This document shows positions 26,023 to 33,354 of a DNA stretch of 64,000 nt, in pieces; the stretch's first letter is position 1; each line of letters begins with the position of its first letter. A model generated the notes under the pieces. The model ran no database searches. It saw only the letters and a program-made list of their open reading frames with translations, and was not told where the DNA came from. The translations under genes were made by a program, and so were the position numbers. Source of the DNA: Ruminococcus albus AD2013 (lineage in GTDB: Bacteria; Bacillota; Clostridia; Oscillospirales; Ruminococcaceae); the NCBI RefSeq assembly GCF_000526775.1, contig NZ_JAGS01000001.1, forward strand, positions 434,001 through 498,000. Reading direction: 5' to 3'.

Positions 26023-26487
26023 ATGAGTAAAAAATTAGTAGCATATTTTTCAGCAAGCGGAAACACTGCAAGGCTTGCAAAGGATCTGGCGAAAGCGGCA
26101 GAAGCAGACCTTTATGAGATACGTCCTGCCGTTCCATACACAAGTGCTGATCTCAACTGGCAGAACAAGCAGTCACGCAGCAGTGTTGAAATGAGCGATC
26201 ACAGCTCGCGACCTGAACTTGCTGACAAAAGCGCTGATATTGCAGCGTATGACACGATCTATGTGGGATTCCCTGTATGGTGGTATATTGCACCGACCAT
26301 CATAAATTCTTTCCTTGAAAGCTATGATTTTTCGGGTAAGAAGATCATACTGTTTGCTACATCTGGCGGCAGCGGGTTTGGAAAAGCAGTACAGAACCTG
26401 AAAAGCAGTGCACCCGATGCCGAGATCATTGAGGGCAGGGTCAATCCGTCTGCTAAGGATATCGAAAAACTATCGGCAATGGTATAA
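26023..26487 (+). CDS. Flavodoxin (Flavodoxin_4 type)
   Basis: 154 residues. FMN loop SASGNTARLA at residue 10, VGFPVWWYIAPTIINSFLES near 87, ATSGGSGFGKAV near 116. The same family as the lipoprotein domain at 24115-24798, with the shared segment Y-S/T-ADLNW. GGAGG before the ATG. Last gene of the redox operon; a cytosolic electron carrier. Confidence 0.88.
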   Translation: MSKKLVAYFSASGNTARLAKDLAKAAEADLYEIRPAVPYTSADLNWQNKQSRSSVEMSDHSSRPELADKSADIAAYDTIYVGFPVWWYIAPTIINSFLESYDFSGKKIILFATSGGSGFGKAVQNLKSSAPDAEIIEGRVNPSAKDIEKLSAMV

Positions 26488-26586
26488 AATTTCAGGATGA
26501 TATAATATCTTATGTTGAGCCGTTAGTACGTTCATACCGCACTATTTTGTCCACAGCGGATTTTGGTGTAGGGTTATTGTAATTTA

Positions 26587-27477
26587 TCAGCAGCTTGTTT
26601 TGTTGTGATAATCTTCTTTTAGCCTTTTCAGGAACAGCTCTGCTATTGGAGAAAACACCTGATACTTTTTCCAGATGATATACATATTCGTTTCAAGCGT
26701 TGGTTTGATCGGTCTGAAACAAAGTCCGCTTTTCTCGCTTGTGTCGATGAGATGTTCAAATGTAAGAAGATATCCCAGCCCCTCTTTTACGAATACAGAG
26801 CCGTTGTAGGCAAGATTGACAGTTCCGGCGAAATTCAGCTTATCCATGTTTTCACCGCACCAGCGTGGGAAATCTACGCGGATAGACTGCTCGGAACAGA
26901 AAAGCGGCAAACCATATAAATCGTTGAGGGTAACATATTCCTTTTCGGCAAGGGGACTGTCACTAAGCATTACAAGTCCCCATTTGTCGCTTTCGGGGAT
27001 AGAAAGATAATTATACTTTGACAGGTTAGGCGGTTCAACGATAACTGCCAGATCAAGGATACCTTTGTCAAGACGTTCCGCAACAGGCTCGGTATCTCCG
27101 CTGAATATGTGATAAATGAAATTAGGGTACTGCTCTTTGAATGTTTTGATACTTCGTGCAAGGTATTTTATGAGATAGCTCTCGGCACAGCCTATGCGTA
27201 TCTCTCCGCCGATGATGTTGTCAAGCTGGCTGAACTCTTCGGCAGTTTTATCGACCATGGCGATAATATCCTCTGCACGTTTGCGCAGGAGCATACCCTC
27301 GTCGTTCAGCAGCATATTTTTATTAGTGCGTATAAACAGCTCATGTCCTAATTCTTCTTCGAGCTTTTTGATCTCCTTTGAGAGCGACGGCTGCGAGATA
27401 TGCAGGCGTTCTGCCGCCCTTGTCATGTTTTCCTCTCTTGCGATCGCTAAAAAGTAGCGTAGTATCCGTATTTCCAT
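26587..27477 (-). CDS. LysR-family transcriptional regulator
   Basis: 296 residues. The HTH sits at the N-terminus (NMTRAAERLHISQPSLSKEI), followed by the dimer helix and a periplasmic-binding-like effector domain. GGAGGTG before the ATG. It is divergent from the operon starting at 27619, and its promoter lies on a large palindrome (27514-27546), the usual setting for self-repression and activation of the divergent operon. The effector is not known. Confidence 0.9.
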   Translation of the reverse strand: MEIRILRYFLAIAREENMTRAAERLHISQPSLSKEIKKLEEELGHELFIRTNKNMLLNDEGMLLRKRAEDIIAMVDKTAEEFSQLDNIIGGEIRIGCAESYLIKYLARSIKTFKEQYPNFIYHIFSGDTEPVAERLDKGILDLAVIVEPPNLSKYNYLSIPESDKWGLVMLSDSPLAEKEYVTLNDLYGLPLFCSEQSIRVDFPRWCGENMDKLNFAGTVNLAYNGSVFVKEGLGYLLTFEHLIDTSEKSGLCFRPIKPTLETNMYIIWKKYQVFSPIAELFLKRLKEDYHNKTSC

Positions 27478-27504
27478 TCTGCACCTCCTTAATAATATAC
27501 TTCT

Positions 27505-27546
27505 ATTATACCCTGACTTGTCATTCCTGTCAAGAATGACAAGTCA
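27505..27546 (-). promoter_or_regulatory. LysR promoter overlapped by a 33-bp palindrome
   Basis: Minus strand: TTGACA (27533-27528), 17 bp, TATAAT (27510-27505). Perfect 13-base arms TGACTTGTCATTC (27514-27526) and GAATGACAAGTCA (27534-27546) flank a seven-base centre. Likely the LysR recognition site. Confidence 0.8.
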
Positions 27547-27618
27547 TTACATATAGGTATTTTACATATCAGAAAAGATATGTTATACTTTAATTACAGT
27601 AACACGGAGGTGATAATA

Positions 27619-27855
27619 ATGGCAAACGCAGCCGACAAAACAGCGGTAATTACCGAAAATCTGCGTGACATGGGCTTGGACGATGAAATGACTGCTAAAT
27701 GTCTGATGCTGATCGAAGAAAAGCGTTACGCAGAGCTTGAAAAGCTGCTGAAAGCCTATCGGCAGTCGCTTCTTGAAAGTGTTCACAAGTATAATGACCG
27801 TATCGACTGCTTGGACTTTCTCACCTACACATTAAGAAAAAACGGAGGTATCTGA
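27619..27855 (+). CDS. Small helical protein of unknown function
   Basis: 78 residues from the ATG at 27619 (GGAGGTG before it); an ATG further up has no ribosome site. The sequence is mostly charged helix (LRDMGLDDEMTAKCLMLIEE). No family is recognised. It is the first gene of the operon divergent from LysR and is followed one base later by an alpha/beta hydrolase, so it may be a partner or regulator of that enzyme. Confidence 0.65.
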   Translation: MANAADKTAVITENLRDMGLDDEMTAKCLMLIEEKRYAELEKLLKAYRQSLLESVHKYNDRIDCLDFLTYTLRKNGGI

Positions 27856-27856
27856 A

Positions 27857-28855
27857 ATGAAAGACGAAATGCTTACTTTGACCGCTGAATGGGACAAGAC
27901 CTTCCCGAAGTCTGACAAGGTCGATCATAAGAAAGTGACATTCCATAACCGCTACGGTATCACCCTTGCTGCAGATATGTACACTCCGAAGAACGCAGAC
28001 GGTAAGCTCCCTGCTATCGCTGTGTGCGGTCCTTTCGGCGCAGTCAAGGAGCAGTGCAGCGGTCTTTATGCACAGACACTTGCGGAGCGTGGGTTTCTGA
28101 CTATTGCCTTTGATCCGTCCTTTACGGGTGAAAGCGGAGGTGTACCTCGTTATATGGCTTCTCCCGACATCAACACAGAGGACTTTATGGCAGCGGTAGA
28201 TTTTCTCTCTGTTCAGGAAAATGTTGATCCCGGCCGTATCGGTATCCTCGGCATCTGCGGCTGGGGCGGCATGGCTCTGAATACTGCAACACTGGATACC
28301 CGTATCAAGGCGACTGTTGCATCTACGATGTACGATATGACAAGAGTGAATGCAAAGGGCTATTTTGACAGTGAGGACAGCGAAGAAAAACGCTATGAAA
28401 AGAAGGTAGCTCTTAATGCTCAGCGTATCAGGGATTATCAGTCCGGCGAGTATGAGCTTGGCGGCGGTGTTATTGATCCTCTGCCAGAAGATGCGCCGTA
28501 TTTCGTAAAAGACTACCACGCTTACTACAAGACCGAGCGCGGCTATCACCCACGCTCGCTCAATTCAAACGGCGGCTGGAACAAGATAGGCTGTATGTCG
28601 TTTATCAATATGCCTATACTGCGATACAGCAATGAGATACGTTCTGCAGTTATGATAATGCACGGCGACAAGGCACATTCTTTCTATTTTGGAAAAGACG
28701 CTTATGAAGCTATGATAAACGGAAACAAGTACACCGACAACAAACAGCTTCTTGTAATTGAGGGTGCTTCGCATACCGACCTTTATGACGGCGGTGAGAA
28801 TAACGCTATCCCGTTTGACAAGCTGGAAGCTTTCTATAACGAGTATCTGAAATGA
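27857..28855 (+). CDS. Alpha/beta hydrolase, dienelactone-hydrolase-like
   Basis: 332 residues. The nucleophile elbow reads GILGICGWGG near residue 130, with Cys in the nucleophile position as in dienelactone hydrolases. The acid/His pair lies in MIMHGDKAHS and EGASHTDLYD. No signal peptide. GGAGG before the ATG. Second gene of the LysR-divergent operon and coupled to the next gene. Substrate unknown; the family is common near LysR regulators in Firmicutes. Confidence 0.85.
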   Translation: MKDEMLTLTAEWDKTFPKSDKVDHKKVTFHNRYGITLAADMYTPKNADGKLPAIAVCGPFGAVKEQCSGLYAQTLAERGFLTIAFDPSFTGESGGVPRYMASPDINTEDFMAAVDFLSVQENVDPGRIGILGICGWGGMALNTATLDTRIKATVASTMYDMTRVNAKGYFDSEDSEEKRYEKKVALNAQRIRDYQSGEYELGGGVIDPLPEDAPYFVKDYHAYYKTERGYHPRSLNSNGGWNKIGCMSFINMPILRYSNEIRSAVMIMHGDKAHSFYFGKDAYEAMINGNKYTDNKQLLVIEGASHTDLYDGGENNAIPFDKLEAFYNEYLK

Positions 28856-28875
28856 TCCGATCGGAGGAAAACGCA

Positions 28876-29439
28876 ATGACAACAGCCGAATTTCTTGAAT
28901 TTATGAACAGTGGAAAACAAGTCACGGCGGAGAGCAATGTGCATCAGATCATGCATAAGCTGAGTCAGGAGGCTATCCGCATAACTATGGAGATCAACAG
29001 CTGTTATCATACTCCAGATGAGATAAATGCGCTGATGTCTGAGCTTATCGGTGAACCTGTTGAAGTCGGGCTATTTCCTCCGTTCTACACAGACTGCGGA
29101 AAGAACATTCATCTCGGAAAAGGCGTGTTCATCAATGCAGGGTGTAAATTTCAGGATCAGGGCGGTATATTTATAGGTGACGGAGCGCTGATCGGGCATA
29201 ATACTGTGCTTGCTACACTTAATCATGGACTTCTTCCCGAAGAACGTCATGATCTGATACCGAAACCTATTCATATCGGAAAGAATGTGTGGATCGGCTC
29301 AAATTCGACTATCCTTTCAGGGGTGACTATCGGTGATAATGCGGTCATCGGTGCAGGCTCGGTCGTCACAAAGGATATTCCGGAAAATATGATAGCGGTC
29401 GGCAGTCCCGCAAAGGTGATGAGGAGCATTTATGATTAA
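28876..29439 (+). CDS. Hexapeptide-repeat O-acetyltransferase (maltose/galactoside acetyltransferase type)
   Basis: 187 residues from the ATG at 28876; GGAGG (28863-28867) stands eight bases before it. Left-handed beta-helix repeats run from residue 75 onward (IHLGKGVFINAGCKFQDQGG, IGKNVWIGSNSTILSGVTIG, DNAVIGAGSVVTKDIP). The His of NHGLLPEERHD is the usual catalytic base. It transfers acetyl from acetyl-CoA to a sugar or similar acceptor. Confidence 0.88.
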   Translation: MTTAEFLEFMNSGKQVTAESNVHQIMHKLSQEAIRITMEINSCYHTPDEINALMSELIGEPVEVGLFPPFYTDCGKNIHLGKGVFINAGCKFQDQGGIFIGDGALIGHNTVLATLNHGLLPEERHDLIPKPIHIGKNVWIGSNSTILSGVTIGDNAVIGAGSVVTKDIPENMIAVGSPAKVMRSIYD

Positions 29440-29995
29440 AAGCAGATCTATGGCAGTTATTGCTTCTTTTCTGATGCTGAACGGGTGCGGGAGTTACTCA
29501 GAGGATAGTTCGGCTGTGACGGTGCAAAGCGAAAATTCGTCTGTTATTATGCAAAGCGACAGCAGCGTTTCATACATTACCTCCGACCGACGAGAGGTCA
29601 CAAACTCCGAACAGCAAGAAGAAAAGAAAGCAGACGGTATGCAGATAGTTGCAGGAGATAAGCATTTTTCTGTGACATTGGAAAGCAACGATACCGTCAC
29701 GGAATTGATGGAAATGCTGCCATTAACACTTGATATGTCCGAGCTGAACGGCAATGAAAAGTATTATTACCTTGATACATCGCTGCCTTCTTTGCCTGAA
29801 AACGTGGATCATATCAATGAGGGTGATATTATGCTATACGGAGACAGCTGTCTTGTCGTTTTCTATGATAGCTTTGATACTTCTTACACATACACGAAGA
29901 TCGGGCATATCGATGATACTTCAGAACTTGCTGATACACTCGGTACGGGCAGTGTGACCGTAACATTTGAAATGGACGGCAGGAATGATACCTGA
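29432..29995 (+). CDS. Lipoprotein with a cyclophilin-like fold domain
   Basis: 187 residues. The signal ends in the lipobox LNGC (Cys 19), followed by a Ser-rich linker. Residues 78-187 match the bacterial cyclophilin-like domain (Cyclophil_like2, PF18050): FSVTLESNDTVTELMEMLPL, then GDIMLYGDSCLVVFYDSF and GSVTVTFEMDG. It overlaps the acetyltransferase gene by eight bases. Probably surface-exposed on the membrane; activity unknown. Confidence 0.8.
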   Translation: MIKSRSMAVIASFLMLNGCGSYSEDSSAVTVQSENSSVIMQSDSSVSYITSDRREVTNSEQQEEKKADGMQIVAGDKHFSVTLESNDTVTELMEMLPLTLDMSELNGNEKYYYLDTSLPSLPENVDHINEGDIMLYGDSCLVVFYDSFDTSYTYTKIGHIDDTSELADTLGTGSVTVTFEMDGRNDT

Positions 29996-30038
29996 TACAT
30001 CGTACATTATAAAAAAGCCCATGTGGCAAAATAAATCA

Positions 30039-30084
30039 AGCAAAGAACTGGCTTCGCAATTCAAGCGGAGTCAGTTCTTTGCTT
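30039..30084 (+). terminator. Strong hairpin terminator
   Basis: AAGCAAAGAACTGGCTTCGC pairs with GCGGAGTCAGTTCTTTGCTT across a six-base loop. Ends the LysR-divergent operon. Confidence 0.75.
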
Positions 30085-30225
30085 TGAGTTTAATACACTG
30101 TTGATTGTAGAAATAGATATAATGGATCATTCGCGAAATGCTTCTCCATCGATCTCGCATCCATGTGGGATATCAGGTCGTTTCAGTGTTGGAAAGTATT
30201 CAAATGCCGCCAAATATTTGTCATC

Positions 30226-30723
30226 TCAAAACAACGCACATATCCATGCCGCAAGTGCAGAAGCAGCAGGGAATATAACCAGCAGTTTAAGCAGTTGACT
30301 TCTGATGTTGAAACCGTATTTTCTGTTTGAATATACGCTTTCAATTTCGGGAAAATAATACTGAAAAAACTTGTATTTCATAAGCAGGAAATAGTCAAAG
30401 CAGACCATGTCATAAATCTTGTATATCGTAAATATCAGTACAAACCGCAGAAAAAACTGTCTGAAGGTTAAACTGCATCTGAAGCCGTCCCATATCGATA
30501 TAACACCTACCCCGATGATCATCGCAATGCTGAAACCCATCAATACCCAACCGATTACTCTTGCACCGTAAAACAACGCGGTATTTCTCGGCTTCAAGAT
30601 ATTCTGTGCCTCTTTAGGTGCAGAGGAAAAGAATTTTTTATCCTGAATAAAAGCAACTGCCGAAAGCAGCATCAGGGATATCGCTGCACAAAACACTATT
30701 GCTAAAAATATCGTTATCAGCAT
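30226..30723 (-). CDS. Membrane protein of unknown function
   Basis: 165 residues with four predicted helices (residues 3-25, 50-72, 85-105 and 145-165) and Asp/Tyr-rich polar loops. No known family is recognised. GAAAGGAG before the ATG. It follows the heavy-metal-domain gene by 71 bases on the same strand and may be cotranscribed with it under the metal-type operators at 31078-31149. Confidence 0.6.
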   Translation of the reverse strand: MLITIFLAIVFCAAISLMLLSAVAFIQDKKFFSSAPKEAQNILKPRNTALFYGARVIGWVLMGFSIAMIIGVGVISIWDGFRCSLTFRQFFLRFVLIFTIYKIYDMVCFDYFLLMKYKFFQYYFPEIESVYSNRKYGFNIRSQLLKLLVIFPAASALAAWICALF

Positions 30724-30794
30724 ATCGTTTCTCCTTTCACGCCATAAAATGCAAACGGCAGCAGCGCATTATTATCGATATACGGTCACGTTCA

Positions 30795-31043
30795 TCATCT
30801 GCCAAACAGACCTTTTTTCTCGTATGTCCCGCATACAAAACCGGTCACCTTGTAACCGCTGTCTGCAAGTGCTGCTTCGATCTCTTCACGCGTGAGTGAG
30901 TTTTTACTGATGATCACGGTTTCACCTTTCTTGTGAGAAGCAACGATCTTCTTGACTTCAATTTTTTTGCGTATCGAATCATTGATGTGAACTTCACACA
31001 TTCCGCACATCATACCGTCTATTTTTACTGTTGTTTTATACAT
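30795..31043 (-). CDS. Heavy-metal-associated (HMA) domain protein
   Basis: 82 residues. The MxCxxC motif is DGMMCGMCEVHIND, followed by a basic helix and the strand/helix order of a CopZ-like fold (LTREEIEAALADSGYKVTG). The extra C-terminal tail YEKKGLFGR is unusual. It would bind a soft metal ion or serve as a small metallochaperone. Two palindromic operators precede it. A decayed copy lies at 9686-9777 among the methyltransferases. Confidence 0.85.
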   Translation of the reverse strand: MYKTTVKIDGMMCGMCEVHINDSIRKKIEVKKIVASHKKGETVIISKNSLTREEIEAALADSGYKVTGFVCGTYEKKGLFGR

Positions 31044-31077
31044 AGCATCTATAACCTCTCGTTGACAATAAAAGCTG

Positions 31078-31093
31078 AATTAGTTTTATCTAA
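31078..31093 (-). promoter_or_regulatory. TTAG-N6-CTAA operator in the HMA leader
   Basis: AATTAGTTTTATCTAA core, about 40 bases before the HMA start; second site of the pair. Confidence 0.5.
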
Positions 31094-31131
31094 CTTTGTT
31101 TCAAATAAAAAGCAACATAACGCTGCTCTGA

Positions 31132-31180
31132 AATTAGTTATAACTAACCATATTATAACACATCTTTCGGTGTATGTCAA
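31132..31180 (-). promoter_or_regulatory. HMA gene promoter with TTAGTTATAACTAA operator
   Basis: Minus strand: TTGACA (31180-31175), 17 bp, TATAAT (31157-31152). The perfect 14-bp palindrome TTAGTTATAACTAA (31134-31147) starts four bases after the -10 box. Confidence 0.8.
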
Positions 31181-31264
31181 TAGTTATATGAAATATCGGA
31201 TCTTAGTACATTTTTGTGTTATTATTTTATAGCCGATTCGGCACTAATTACACATCTGACCATA

Positions 31265-31317
31265 TTGACAGAGAAGGGGAGCTGTGATATAATTAAATAG
31301 GTTAGTAAACACTAACC
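31265..31317 (+). promoter_or_regulatory. Consensus promoter with GGTTAGT-N4-ACTAACC operator, upstream of enolase
   Basis: TTGACA (31265-31270), 17 bp, TATAAT (31288-31293). The palindrome at 31300-31317 has perfect seven-base arms and covers the start point. Same layout as at 7891-7945 and as the divergent HMA promoter. Confidence 0.8.
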
Positions 31318-31331
31318 GCGAATAGATCATT

Positions 31332-31386
31332 GCAGACCCCTTTCGGAAGCCTTGTGCGATAGGGCATATGAATACTTCGGGTCTGC
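31332..31386 (+). ncRNA. Structured leader upstream of enolase
   Basis: GCAGACCC (31332-31339) pairs with GGGTCTGC (31379-31386), closing a 39-base loop that itself has pairing potential. It lies between the promoter and the enolase start. I do not recognise a riboswitch class; it may be a regulatory leader or mRNA-stabilising element. Confidence 0.4.
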
Positions 31387-31446
31387 GCGTCAATAATGTG
31401 AGTGATCACGTTAAATAAATGCCGATGGGCAGAATGGAGAACAGAT

Positions 31447-32748
31447 ATGGATTATTTAGAGATCGAAAAGATCGTTGGCAGAGAGATACTTGACTCCCGC
31501 GGAAACCCCACAGTTGAAGCAGAGATAACTCTTGCAGACGGTACTGTTGCAAGAGGTACTGCACCTTCCGGTGCTTCAACAGGTGAGTTTGAGGCTCTGG
31601 AACTTCGTGACGGCGACAAGGGCAGATATCTTGGAAAGGGTGTTCAGAAAGCAGTTGAGAATATCAACACAGTTATCGCTGATACAATCAAGGGAATGGA
31701 TGCTTCGGATATTTATGCTATCGACAGGGCTATGATAAAGGCTGACGGCTCAAATGATAAATCAAAGCTTGGTGCTAATGCTATACTGGCAGTGTCCATC
31801 GCGTGTGCAAGAGCAGCGGCAACTTCACTGGATATCCCGCTTTACAGATTCCTTGGCGGTATTCAGGGAACAAAGTTGCCTGTACCTATGATGAATATCC
31901 TCAACGGCGGTGCTCACGCTGACAGTGCTGTTGATACTCAGGAGTTCATGATAATGCCTGTCGGAGCACCTTCTTTCAAGGAAGGTCTGCGCTGGTGTGC
32001 AGAGGTCTTCCATGCACTGAAAGCTCTGCTGAAGGAGATGGATGATGTTACCGCCGTTGGTGATGAGGGTGGTTTTGCACCTAACAACCTGAAGAGTGAT
32101 GAAGAAGCTATCGAGAAGATACTTGAAGCAGTAAAGAAAGCAGGCTTCGAGCCAGGCAAGGATTTCATGATTGCTATGGACGCTGCTTCTTCTGAATGGA
32201 AGAGTGAAAAGGGCAAGGGATTCTACAAGCAGCCCAAGAGCGGTAAGGAGTTCACATCAGATGAACTTATCGCACACTGGGAAGCACTGGTGGATAAGTA
32301 CCCCATTATCTCTATTGAAGACGGTCTTGATGAAGAAGACTGGGACGGCTGGGTAAAGATGACAAAGCAGATAGGTCACAAAGTTCAGCTTGTGGGCGAT
32401 GACCTGTTTGTTACCAACACAGAGCGTCTTGCAAAGGGTATTCAGCTTGGTGCGGGTAATTCTATACTCATCAAGCTTAACCAGATCGGTTCTGTATCCG
32501 AAACTCTGGAAGCTATCAAAATGGCTCACAAGGCAGGATACACATCAATTTCTTCTCACCGTTCGGGCGAGACAGCTGATACTACTATTGCTGATCTTGC
32601 AGTTGCGCTCAACACCTGCCAGATCAAAACAGGTGCACCCAGCAGATCTGAGAGAGTTGCTAAATACAACCAGCTTCTCCGCATAGAGGAACAGCTGGGT
32701 GATTCAGCTTGCTATCCTCAGATGGGCGCGTTCAATGTTAAGAAATAA
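31447..32748 (+). CDS. eno: Enolase (phosphopyruvate hydratase)
   Basis: 433 residues from the ATG at 31447, chosen because the conserved N-terminus IEKIVGREILDSRGNPTVE begins right after it. Active-site parts: GAxxSTGEFEALELRDGD, DGxxKxxLGANAILAVSIA, ISIEDGLDEEDW, VGDDLFVTNTERLAKGI (Mg ligand Asp) and SHRSGETADTTIADLAV. Converts 2-phosphoglycerate to phosphoenolpyruvate in glycolysis; cytosolic octamer or dimer. Oddly, its promoter carries the metal-type palindrome shared with the HMA gene. Confidence 0.97.
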   Translation: MDYLEIEKIVGREILDSRGNPTVEAEITLADGTVARGTAPSGASTGEFEALELRDGDKGRYLGKGVQKAVENINTVIADTIKGMDASDIYAIDRAMIKADGSNDKSKLGANAILAVSIACARAAATSLDIPLYRFLGGIQGTKLPVPMMNILNGGAHADSAVDTQEFMIMPVGAPSFKEGLRWCAEVFHALKALLKEMDDVTAVGDEGGFAPNNLKSDEEAIEKILEAVKKAGFEPGKDFMIAMDAASSEWKSEKGKGFYKQPKSGKEFTSDELIAHWEALVDKYPIISIEDGLDEEDWDGWVKMTKQIGHKVQLVGDDLFVTNTERLAKGIQLGAGNSILIKLNQIGSVSETLEAIKMAHKAGYTSISSHRSGETADTTIADLAVALNTCQIKTGAPSRSERVAKYNQLLRIEEQLGDSACYPQMGAFNVKK

Positions 32749-32773
32749 TATAATCATTTTCTCTTTCAATAAG

Positions 32774-32810
32774 AAAGTGGCAGCAGCTGATCTACGGCTG
32801 CTGTCACTTT
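32774..32810 (+). terminator. Enolase terminator
   Basis: AAAGTG-CAGCAGC pairs with GCTGCTG-CACTTT, followed by TCTTTGTT. Confidence 0.8.
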
Positions 32811-33029
32811 TCTTTGTTATTCTGTTTTTTTAGTGCAGGGTTTTGCACACATTGCGTATACGTAATATGTCCGTAACTGTTTTCGATGGATATACTGCAA
32901 ATAGCGGCACAAATTTCTTGTCGATATCTGAGAACGGAATAAATAATGCAAACCGACTGCTCAGCTTGATCAATACAGTGATAGGTCTATAGCTGCAATT
33001 TAGTTTATATCACAATAGCACATATCCTT

Positions 33030-33296
33030 TTACTCGCCGAATCCGTTCTCGAACATTGCAGTTATCTCGTCAAGAACAGCCTGTTCCTCTCCGCCGTTTA
33101 CTACGATCTCGACTACAGTGCCCTTTTTCAATCCTGCTGCCATGATCTGCATTACAGCTTTAGCCTTGATGTCTTTTCCCTCGGCTTTAAGTATCACTTC
33201 GCTGTCAGGATGAGCTTTTACTGCTTTTGCAATAAGCCCTGCGGGTCTCATGTGCATACCTTCTGCGTTTACGATCTCTACTTTTTTGGATACCAT
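33030..33296 (-). CDS. HPr-type phosphocarrier lacking the regulatory serine
   Basis: 88 residues. The phosphorylatable His 15 sits in EGMHMRPAG. The usual KSIM/KSLF motif with the HPrK-regulated Ser 46 reads KAVM here (Ala 47), so control through HPr(Ser-P) and CcpA should not work through this protein. It is last in the fruR-fruK-fruA operon, 58 bases after fruA, and is most likely a dedicated fructose-PTS carrier. GGAG before the ATG. Confidence 0.9.
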   Translation of the reverse strand: MVSKKVEIVNAEGMHMRPAGLIAKAVKAHPDSEVILKAEGKDIKAKAVMQIMAAGLKKGTVVEIVVNGGEEQAVLDEITAMFENGFGE

Positions 33297-33354
33297 ATAA
33301 GATCACTCCTTTACAAAAGTATATCCAATGTCTTATAGTCAAATGGTCGATGTG

